From Calliopum simillimum (taxonomy: Eukaryota; Arthropoda; Insecta; Diptera; Lauxaniidae), in the NCBI GenBank assembly GCA_951812925.1, contig OX638371.1:35500101-35564100 (forward strand): a DNA stretch of 64,000 nt. The letters are read 5' to 3'. Below the pieces are notes generated by a model. That model did not search any database, was not told the origin of the DNA, and was given only the letters and a program-made list of their open reading frames with translations. The position numbers were made by a program, and so were the translations under genes. Each line of letters opens with the position of its first letter. The stretch's first letter is position 1. Positions 56,146 through 64,000 of this stretch are shown one piece after another.

Positions 56146-56432
56146 AACAGATCTATTTTAGCACCTGCAAAAAGCCTAAATAATATTTTTACCTGTTTCT
56201 TGCTATATTTCACTTCTCCACTAAATTATGTCATCGGAAAAAAATCGCCAATGAAGTTATTTAAGGATTTCATAAAAATTTAAGCGCTTATTTATTGCGA
56301 AAATTCGTTGCTCCAAAATCGTTCGACTTCAACGAATGAAAATCATAAAAGACTTCTGAAATATTTTTGGGATATTTCGTTTGGAAAAATATACCGTTAG
56401 ACAGGAGAAATATGCGTTCAGAAAGTATTGTT
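56146..56432. other. Non-coding DNA
   Basis: Nothing recognised. The sequence leads directly into the end of the retrotransposon relic. Confidence 0.4.
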
Positions 56433-57599
56433 TTATACATACAACACATGCATGAAAGGGTTAAATGAAATTAATGCTAGTAATTCAGAAGAATAAAATT
56501 TTCCATCAATTATATCTTTAATAAACATGATATCATTAACGACTTGTCTATCAGATAAAATACTGAGGCCTAGCAGACGGCAACGCACCCAATAGATAGG
56601 CATATTTTCCCAAGTGTACAGTCTTCTCAATGCAAATCTTGTAAAGCGTTTTTGGATATTTTCAATCCGGGTCCCATATAACTGACGCATACTTAAGTAG
56701 AGATCTTACCAGGGTACAAAAGATAGTACTAGATATTAAGGGATCAAAAAATTCTTTGGAATTACGTTTTAGAAACCCAAATTGAGAATTCGCTTTCGCG
56801 ATAATATATTCCAAATGCGTATCAAACGAAAGCTTTTGTTCAAAATAAACACCAAGGTCCTTATATTGACTTACCCTGAAAAAACTATCGCCAGCGCAAT
56901 GCTTATACTCATAATAATGGGAGTGACTTTCCTAGCAAAAGTAATAACCTAACATTTTTCAAAGTTAAGGTTCAGCTGGTTAATAACATACCATTCCAAT
57001 AGAGAACAAATATCGTACTGGAGTTTAACACAGTCCGTACGATCTTTAACTTCTAGAAAGATCTTTAAATCATCCGCATATAGAAGGCACTTGCTGAACT
57101 TAGAGGACTGAGGAACATTAATGAATAAATTAAAGAGTAAAGGACCTAAGTGACTGCCACGAGGTACACCTGATGTACTCTTAATGGGTTCAGAAGAATT
57201 TTCACCAATCTTAACAGCTAGTGTTCGATCAGAAAGATATGAGTGAATCCATTTTAAAAATTGCGAGTGAATACCCAGTTTTTCAAGTTTAATCAACAAA
57301 ACTGGATGTTTTACGCTATCAAAAGCCTTCGAAAAATCAGTGTATAATACATCCACCTGTGAACACTTTTCAATCGCGTTAATAACAAAATTAGAAAAAA
57401 TTGCTAAATTCGAAGTAGTGGATCTACCTTTGAAGAAACCATGTTGTTGGAAAGCGATATAACTACGCATTTCAGCAAAGAGGAGCTTGTTAACAATTTT
57501 ATCAAGAACTTTAGGGATAATTGATAGCTTTACTATAGGTCTGTAATTTTCGACCAAATATTTTTGGCCAGACTTAAAAATTAGATTAAGCCACATCTC
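56433..57599 (-). pseudogene. CR1/Jockey-type non-LTR retrotransposon reverse transcriptase
   Basis: A 215-codon frame (57596-56949) contains YRPIVKLSIIPKVLDKIV, QQHGFFKGRSTTSNL, VLYTDFSKAFDSVKH (motif A Asp), TSGVPRGSHLGPLLF (motif B) and LLYADDLKIF (motif C, YADD). One residue, the Asp usual after LFIN, is missing. After a stop, pieces in other frames lead to a frame at 56690-56433 with RIENIQKRFTRFALRRL and LGLSILSDRQVVNDIMFIKD, the characteristic tail of CR1/Jockey-like proteins without RNase H. The start is cut at about 57600, before the endonuclease. Several frameshifts between 56690 and 56949 make it inactive. Confidence 0.85.
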
Positions 57600-58019
57600 A
57601 CAAAATTATAAAATGTCCCCATTTTATAATTTTTCAAAACTTAGTCAAAAACTAAAAAAGTTCCAAAAAATTCTGAAAATTTTCACATATTTCTTCGACG
57701 ATTCTAAGCATTGTTTGCCTCATACACTTTTTTCGTAAGATTCCTCGGTTTTGAGTAAAAACAATGTTTTTAATATTTTATATCTCAAAATTCTTTAGTG
57801 ATAAAGCCATGTCGTTAAAGGATTTGAATTTAGCGGCAAAAAGTTAGTTTAAAATGACTATTCGTATTTTTGTTTATTTTAAATTTCGCATGTTTCTTTT
57901 GACTTACCTCAACTTTGCCAAAAACGGAAAATTCGATTTAAAAAAAAGGGAACAGATACAGTTTAGCTCCCAATCGAAATTGATTATAAACCAAATATTT
58001 TCTTATGTGTTTTTGAAAT
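57600..58019. other. Non-coding DNA
   Basis: AT-rich, with a phrase AAAATTTTCACATATTTCTTCG like one at 38110-38140 near FB2, suggesting a short fold-back-related piece. The frame at 57854-58111 is not supported. Confidence 0.35.
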
Positions 58020-58110
58020 CTAAGAATAAATATGGAATCAAAAAAGTGTCACTCGGATCTGGTTTCGAAGATATAGACATCGGAAGTTGCGGGAATAGCT
58101 TTTCTATATA
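58020..58110. repeat. Fragment related to the Merlin inverted ends
   Basis: AAAGTGTCACTCGGATCTGG and ATATAGACATCGGAAG resemble 28080-28140 and 48380-48430. No further match was seen downstream, where the GC-rich gene begins. Confidence 0.55.
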
Positions 58111-58239
58111 AGTTGGAAAATTTTTGAAATCTGGCCCGTAATTTTCAAGATATTATGACTTTTTTGAAATTTTGACAGATTTTTTAAAAAAAAACCGTTA
58201 TTTTTCTAAAAAATCGTTTATATCTCATAGTATATCAAA

Positions 58240-59317
58240 ATGCCATACTGCCAGTTTTGTGAAACAAATGGCCGACGTCGGCGTTTTTTTGGCTACAGGC
58301 CTTGGCGTCTTGAGTGTGAATGCCGGCACGACGTACGTAGATTTGACGATCGGCGGCAAGATATCCGCCGTTACGAAGATCGCCGGCAGGATATGCGATA
58401 CGAGGATCGCCGCCACAACGATCGCCGACACGAGGATCGCCGGCACGAATACCGCAGGCACGAATACCGCAAGCACGAAGATCGCCGCGAAGAATATCGC
58501 CGCCACGACGATCGATGGCAGGATATGCGCCGCTCCGACGATCGCCGCCACGGCCCTTAAAATGTTCGTCAGTCCAACGAACGGAGCGAAAACGGCTCTC
58601 CTCAAGGGGTTCATCAGCCCAACGAACGGCGCGAAAGCGGCCCTCAAGAGGTGCGTCAGCCTGACGAACGGCGCGAAAACGGCTCTCCTCAAGGGGTTCA
58701 TCAGCCCAACGAACGGCGAAAAAGCGGCCCTCAAGAGGTGCGTCAGCCCGACGAACGGCGCGATCGATTTTTGAACATAATCGCAAATGTGATGCAAGAA
58801 GGGCTCCGGGCGATCCAAGAACGACCAAATCAGCGACAACGGCAACAACAACAGGAGCAGCAACTACCACCACAGCTGCTAGAACAACCGCCGCTGCTAG
58901 AACAGCCGCTGCTGCAAGAAGAACCGACGCTGCAAGAACAACCGCCGCTGCAGCAACCTGGGGAACAGCGACCGCAGCAACCTGGGAAACAGCGACCGCA
59001 GCAACCAGGGAAACAGCGACCGCAGCAGCCTGGGGAACAGCGACCACAACAAAAACTGCAGCAACAACTTCAGCAACAGCAACAACTGCAGCCACAGCGA
59101 CAACTGCAGCCACAGCAACAACTGCAGCCACAGCGACAACTGCAGCCACAGCAACAACTGCAGCTGCAAGAACATTTGTATTTTGTTACCAGTGGTAAGT
59201 AATTCGTTTTAAATTCAATTCATAACAAATATTATTAAAGGAGAATACATACATACATAACAAATAATTTTAAATTTTTTAGGCTCCCAGCAGAGCGGGT
59301 TTCAGCTGCCACGTTAA
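58240..59317 (+). pseudogene. Unidentified GC-rich gene: Arg/Asp-rich then Gln/Pro-rich repeat protein
   Basis: The frame opens MPYCQFCETNGRRRRFFGYR (a CxxC pair) and continues as about 70 residues of DRRHEDRR/EYRRHEYR-type units. TAA at 58558-58560 interrupts it. In the same frame, reading continues as repeats QPNERRESGPQEVRQPDERR (about 87-bp units, 58570-58765), a unique stretch DRFLNIIANVMQEGLRAIQE, then Gln/Pro/Leu repeats including five QRPQQPG(E/K) units of 24 bp and LQPQRQLQPQQQ units of 18/36 bp. At 59194 a G|GTAAGT donor, an 88-bp intron and a TTTTTAG acceptor join a last short exon (59283-59317) ending SQQSGFQLPR and a stop. Total about 328 residues apart from the internal stop. 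I recognise no family. GC content and repeats differ sharply from the surroundings. It could be the gene of an element, a young orphan gene or a low-complexity artefact; the unique helix-like stretch and the splice site argue for real coding history. Long open antisense frames here are shadows. Confidence 0.5.
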
Positions 59318-59330
59318 AAAATGATATATG

Positions 59331-60240
59331 GCCCAGGAAAATTTGACGAAAAAAGAGCTGCTGTGCAAAATAATTTCAGGTGAGTTTTTTCCACCGGAAT
59401 TATATTTATTTATGCATGATAAATGAAGTGTTAAAAGAAAATTGTGCGCATAAAAAGATATTCAGGCTTAAAGCTCGCTAAAATCAGATTTTTTCAAATA
59501 TCTCGCTAATACTTACTAACTTTTACAGAAAAATTTTGTTCTTTAAAATTGTAGCTCAGAAGATAGCCCAATTTAAAAAGTTCTAAGCAGTTATAATATA
59601 AATGCTAAAACTTTTTTCGAGCTAGTCATGGCTTAAAAATATTGTTTAAAAACGGTTATGGTTTCGAAAATACTGGTTTCGGCAGGATGTGTACACATAT
59701 TACTTACTTTTTAAAGATCTTGTGGTTTTCTACAAAAGTGGTGCTACCTTCGGAACCTTAAGGGTTTTTATAGATTATCTTCTAAGCCATGAGACGCTCC
59801 AAAAAAAAAATTTATTATGCAAAAAAAAAAAATCCAACTTTTAATTTTTGTTTTGTATGATTCCTCGTTTAAGAGAACTAGCAATTTACAAAGAAAAATA
59901 TTTTAGTATGATTTTATACGTAGCATTTACATATAACAAATGTGCAAAACTTTTTAAATTGAGTAATCACCTAAACTATAAGCCGCACGAAAACAGTTTT
60001 GCGTCTTTTACGTGGGAAATTTCTTGTGTAACAAAATTATGGACCAACATTTTTCTGTAAAAGTTTGCGTTAGCGAGATGTATGAAAAAACTGACTTTAG
60101 CGACCTTTGAGCCTGAATAACTTTTTATCCGCACAATGGACTTTTTACACTTTATAAATGAAGATAATTCCGGTGAAAAAAATTTTCTTGGAATTATTTC
60201 GCAGAAAAGTTCTAATTTTCCCGGGCAATGCACAAGGAGT
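59331..60240. repeat. FB3: 0.9-kb fold-back element
   Basis: The left arm (from 59331, with AGAGCTGCTGTGCAAAATAA, CCACCGGAATTAT, TTGTGCGCATAAAAAG and TATCTCGCTAA) is matched, inverted, by 60030-60236 (with TTAGCGAGAT, TTTATCCGCACAAT and AATTCCGGTGAAAA). Arms are about 280 bp with moderate divergence; the middle (59640-59950) is not self-complementary. A single arm occurs at 27540-27790. The frames inside (59848-60060, 59976-60347) are repeat shadows. Confidence 0.8.
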
Positions 60241-60620
60241 AGTATTTTGTTTGAACTTTTTTTACCAATGAATTGGAATGGTACATATATGTACATATGA
60301 GTCGCCCAAATGCAAAAGCAGTTAAAAGACAAAAATTTATTTTTCACAATGGTATCTTTGAATTCGTTAGCTCGCTAGCTGCCCAAGAATACCAATATCT
60401 CAACAAAAATTTTTAGTTTTTTTAGTAAGAAACAAAATAAATTATTTGTAATATTAATTTTATTTTTTTTTACCAATGCATTGGAGTTTTTAATTTATTT
60501 TTTTAAAACTTAAGCATATATGTAATGTATGTTATATGTAAAAAAAAAATATTTTTTTGTGTATGTATATATGTATATATAATATAATTTTATATAAGTT
60601 AATTATTATTTATTATATTT
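60241..60620. other. Non-coding AT-rich DNA
   Basis: Contains TATATGTA-type simple sequence near 60520-60590. No gene. Confidence 0.45.
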
Positions 60621-61255
60621 GTGCCATATAATTTTTATCATTTCATTGACTTTTTATTTTATAAAAGCTTGGTCTTGGTTTGCGTACTAATAAATGCATT
60701 TTTATGTTTTGCTTTTTATTATTGCATTAACATTTGGGATTTTGTTTTCATGCATTTTCCCACCAACCAGTTTACCAACACCCGCCTAAGTTATGATGCT
60801 GTACCAGACTTATTTTTAAGTAATTTAAACGTTTGCGATTGTGAGCTTCCCATGCTTGATGCAAGTAGAGACTTAAGTATTTTTCAAGTATCAGGCCATT
60901 CGCTTTGTTCAACACCTGAAAATTGTGGAAATGTTAGTTACTCGCGTATACTTTTGCTTCCGTTATATACTCTTCTGAATAATGTTTTGATAAATCATTA
61001 GGTGTAGACGATTCTATGCCATTGATTGAACAAAATTCTCTACCAGATAACAGTCTTTTGGAGGTTAATGATTTAAAACGTTCAAAGCGGGAGTTAATTT
61101 CCGAAAACAAAAAACGTAAATTAAAACTATGCAATGTCGCAAATAAAAGAAGTGAGGAAGCAATTGAAAACTTTTATAGTAAGCTTTCCAATGAACTAGC
61201 TTATTGCGTTAGGAATTGTGTCAGTAATAATAATAGTAAAGGGGCGCAACTGTGA
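60621..61255 (+). CDS. Unidentified two-exon coding fragment
   Basis: A frame from about 60621 runs through a hydrophobic stretch and then a clearly protein-like part: FTNTRLSYDAVPDLFLSNLN, CDCELPMLDASRDLSIF and STPENCGN. At 60946 a C|GTATAC donor, a 56-bp intron and an ATTAG acceptor (61000-61001) join in frame to 61002, which reads VDDSMPLIEQNSLPDNSLLE, LKRSKRELISENKKRKLKL and a polar helix to a TGA at 61253. The Lys/Arg/Glu-rich part looks like a coiled coil or basic region. I do not recognise the family; a transposase partner or N-terminal domain is possible. The hydrophobic first 35 residues may not be part of it. The FB4 palindrome begins 46 bp downstream and may have cut the gene. A polar frame at 62935-63100 beyond FB4 could be another piece. 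Confidence 0.4.
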
Positions 61256-61301
61256 CGATTTATGGAAGACAATAGCTTTGAGAGTATACTTTTTTTCGCC
61301 C

Positions 61302-62646
61302 TTCACGGTGTGCTTTAACCCGTTCTAAATCGTCGTAGCACATCAAATTTTGTTCCAGATTCTGTTTACTTATCGTTCAAGTGATGTATAAAAAAATGTT
61401 CACCCGTGACTCCTCGACTAAACTTTGAGATGATCGCTTTTCCAATTGGGGCATTTTCCCATACAAAAAGAAAAAAAAAATTTTTTAACTACATTAAACA
61501 AAAATTAAAATAATAATCTATGTGTTTTGCAATGCTTAACGCAAATCCAACCTCAGAATTGCTCTATCGAGTATAGTTTATGAGATATTGTAACCTAAAG
61601 ACCAAAAAAGTCGTTTTTTGCCATTTTTGAAGCTATATAACTATGTAACATATCATTTCTTCGTCAAATGTGGCTTAAATACTTGAAAGTCTCAATTTTT
61701 TCCTTTTAAACCTAGTTTAAGTTATATTTATAACTTCATGCTTCTAAGAGATATTGTAGACCGAAATATTGTCAAAACGGGGTTTTCGCACTTTTGTGTC
61801 TTTTTAGGTTAGGATATCTTTGAGGAAAAAAAAAGATATCAACATAATTTAAATTAGGTTTAAAAGGCAAAGATAAGGACTTTCAAGTTGCTTATTAGAT
61901 TTAACGAAATTAAAATTTCTTTCACATTTTAAACAAGTTCAACGAACCGACCATTTCAAAATTCAGCTGTATGCACGTGTATGGCAACGCACTCGGGGTT
62001 TCAAACGGCTGAATTTAGAAGTAGTCGGTACGTTGAACTTGTTTAAATGTGAAAGAAATTTTAATTTCGTTAAATCTAATAAGCAACTTTACAGTCCTAA
62101 TATTTGCCTTTAAAACCTAATTTAAATTATGTTGATCTTTTTTTCCTTAAAGAACACAAAAGTGCAAAAATATTTCGGTCTACGATATCTCTTAGAAGCA
62201 TGAAGATATTAATAAAATTTAAATTGGGTTTTAAAGGAAAAGATTGAGGCTTTCAAGTATTTAACCCACACTTGACGATTAATTAATATGTTACATAGTT
62301 ATATAGCTTCAAAAAATGGCAAAAAACGACTTTTTTTGGTCTTTAGGTTACAATATCTCGTAAACTACACACGATAGAGCAATTCTGAGGTTAGATTCGC
62401 GTTTTGCATTGCAAAACACATCGATTGTTATTATTTTAATTTTTGTTTAATGTAGTTAAAAAAAATTTTTTTTTTTTGTATGGGAAAATGCCCCAATTGG
62501 AAAAGCGATTATCTCAAAATTTAGTCGAGGAGTCACGAGTCAAAATTTTTTTATATACATCATTTAAACGATAAGTAAACAGAATCTGGAAAAAAATTTG
62601 ATGTACTACGACGTCCGATTTAGAACGAGTTAAGGCACACCGTGAA
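61302..62646. repeat. FB4: 1.35-kb near-perfect palindrome
   Basis: The ends TTCACGGTGTGC (61302-61313) and GCACACCGTGAA (62635-62646) are exact inverted repeats, and the arms match over about 640 bp. Shared landmarks include CCAATTGGGGCATTTTCCCA, CCTCAGAATTGCTCTATCG and GTAACATAT or their complements. The turn is near 61975. A second, incomplete copy starts at about 63445. No coding capacity; the element would be non-autonomous. Confidence 0.9.
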
Positions 62647-63100
62647 TTACCTTATCGCTATTTACAGCAATCTTTTGGCTGGTCGACGATAAGAATTCTT
62701 TGGAGTTTTGTTCAAGATGCGTTTCAAGGTCATTTCATCAGAACAGCAATTCGTTTCTATTTCCATTGATGAAGGGCATAAATGAACACAAAACAACACA
62801 ACAAGAGCATTTTATTCTTTTAATTTTCCATTATGTCAAACAAAGTGAAAACTGATTGCAATTGCATTAAATATTCAAAAGCATTGATGAAAAGAGTTGC
62901 TGTAGTTTGATTCAGATCATGGTCAAGCAAAATTATCTTAATACCATCTGAAGAGTTTTCAAAAATTTTAGAAAAAGAAAGAGTTTTGATAAAAGATCAT
63001 AAAGGCGAAAAAGAAATTGCTAGAGAAAATTACAGATTTAAAAAATACCGCTCGGCACTCTTAATACGGAAGTATTTTAGCGAAAGAAAACTTGAGTCGA
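62647..63100. other. DNA between FB4 and a short palindrome, one polar reading frame
   Basis: Around 62950-63100 a plus-strand frame reads PSEEFSKILEKERVLIKDHK and ENYRFKKYRSALLIRKYFSE, which has the composition of a real coiled-coil protein. No start or splice site can be fixed. It runs into the palindrome at 63101. It could be the continuation of the fragment at 60621-61255 across FB4. Confidence 0.3.
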
Positions 63101-63209
63101 CGGGGGTTATCGTGAATCAAGATTCCCGGGGAATTTTCGCAGACTGCCGTGCATTCTATATTGCAGTTTAAGAAAATTCTCCGGGAATCTTGATTCACGA
63201 TAACCCCCG
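63101..63209. repeat. 109-bp palindromic MITE-like repeat
   Basis: The arm starting CGGGGGTTATCGTGAATCAA (63101) is matched exactly, inverted, by the arm ending 63209, apart from one base in the CCCGGGG/TCCGGGA part. The loop is about 35 bp. A broken copy is at 12544-12615. A new stop in the overlapping frame suggests insertion into coding-like DNA. Confidence 0.9.
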
Positions 63210-63444
63210 ACATGTTTCGTAGCTTTCAAGCATTATTGGTTGAATGACAACTTCACCGGAACTTTTAAAGGAAAATGTTTATGTGGAATAGAATGTGAGG
63301 GATACCACGGTGCTTGTGGGAGAATTTAAATAAAATTTTGATGTACCTCGGATTTTTTTGTAAATTCTTATTATAGATGTCAATAAAAGTTATTCTATGC
63401 AAAAAATAAAATTATAGAGGTGGCGCTTTTTTAAAGATAATCCC

Positions 63445-64000
63445 TTTTCCAAATGGGGCATTTTCCCATACAAAAAAATAAAATTTTTTTTTTTAACTAC
63501 ATTAAACAAAAATCAAAATAATCACATTCGATGTGTTTTGCGATGCTTCAAGCGAATCTGACCTCAGAATTGCTCTATCGTCTATAGTTTTTGAGATATT
63601 CTAATCTAAAAGCCGAAAAAAGTCGTTTTTTGCCATGTTTTGAAGCTATATAACTATGTAACATATCATTTATTCGTTAAATGTGGTTAAAATACTAGAA
63701 AGTCATGATCTTTTCCTTTAAAATCTAATTTAAATTATGATTATATCTTCATGCTTCTAAGAGATATCGTAGACCGAAATATTGGCTAAACGGGTTTTTT
63801 GCACTTTTGTGTCTTTTTAGGTTAGGATATCTTTGAGGAAAAAAAAGATATCAACATAATTTAAATTAGGTTTTAAAGGCAAAGATAAGGACTTTAAAGT
63901 TGTTTACCATATTTGACGAAACTAAAATTTCTTTCTCATTTTAAGCATGTTTAACGAACGACTTTTTTCGGCTTTTAGATTAGAATATCTCAAAAACTAT
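63445..64000. repeat. FB4 copy, incomplete at the window edge
   Basis: 63445-63955 matches the left arm of FB4 at about 61440-61930 (AATGGGGCATTTTCCCATAC, CCTCAGAATTGCTCTATCG, GAAGCTATATAACTATGTAA). From 63960 the sequence turns back: ACTTTTTTCGGCTTTTAGAT is the complement of 63600-63620. This copy therefore folds with a loop of about 340 bp and continues beyond the window. The 235 bp before it (63210-63444) hold no gene. Confidence 0.85.

Noticed and set aside
58225..59149. 304- and 212-codon antisense frames and a 200-codon sense frame over the GC-rich gene
   Set aside because: GC-rich repeats keep many frames open. Only the frame starting at 58240 has a CxxC start, a unique segment and a matching splice site.

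Overview
The window looks like transposon-dense, AT-rich nuclear DNA from an insect, most likely a fly. The reasons are several mariner-type transposases, piggyBac, PIF/Harbinger, Merlin, CACTA-type and hAT pieces, Jockey/CR1 and Penelope retroelements, introns of about 50-90 bp with GT-AG borders, and triplet repeats such as (GTT)n. I see no operon, rRNA or tRNA and no convincing conserved host gene. Assignment to a genus is not possible from the sequence alone.

Layout. 1-5 kb: a 1.74-kb near-perfect palindrome (family FB1) and a TIR element. 5-9 kb: a duplicated retrotransposon tail, then an inverted copy of a dispersed repeat (family R) split by a non-autonomous Helitron with a 115-bp tandem array. 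9-21 kb: mostly featureless DNA with a deleted mariner relic, a 49-bp hairpin and a cluster of a 16-bp motif. 21.0-24.5 kb: an apparently intact CACTA-type element with subterminal repeats, an uninterrupted 621-residue transposase and a second, five-exon gene that splices cleanly into a 198-residue DUF4806-like protein. 24.5-27 kb: relics of non-LTR elements and a mariner. 28-30 kb: a Merlin-type (ISXO2-like) element. 30.4-35.1 kb: a Harbinger element split by a piggyBac copy at an exact TTAA. 35-38.5 kb: palindrome family FB2, itself interrupted. 40.7-43.9 kb: a GC-rich island, Q/N-coding minisatellite and a Penelope-like reverse transcriptase. 43.9-48 kb: hAT relics with a TA-flanked element inside, a small palindrome and another FB1 arm. 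48.3-55.6 kb: a four-layer nest (Merlin > R element > hAT-like > mariner) with target duplications readable at three levels. 56.4-57.6 kb: a broken CR1/Jockey reverse transcriptase. 58.2-59.3 kb: an unusual GC-rich gene-like sequence encoding an Arg/Asp-rich then Gln/Pro-rich repeat protein with a spliced end. 59.3-64 kb: palindromes FB3 and FB4 plus an unidentified two-exon coding fragment.

The genes mostly belong to mobile elements. The only pair that looks functional is the transposase and the spliced DUF4806-like partner inside the CACTA-type element. The recurring theme is long inverted repeats: at least four families of 0.9-3.3 kb fold-back sequences, whose transcripts would be long hairpins. 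Nested insertions with clear target duplications allow the order of insertion to be read directly.
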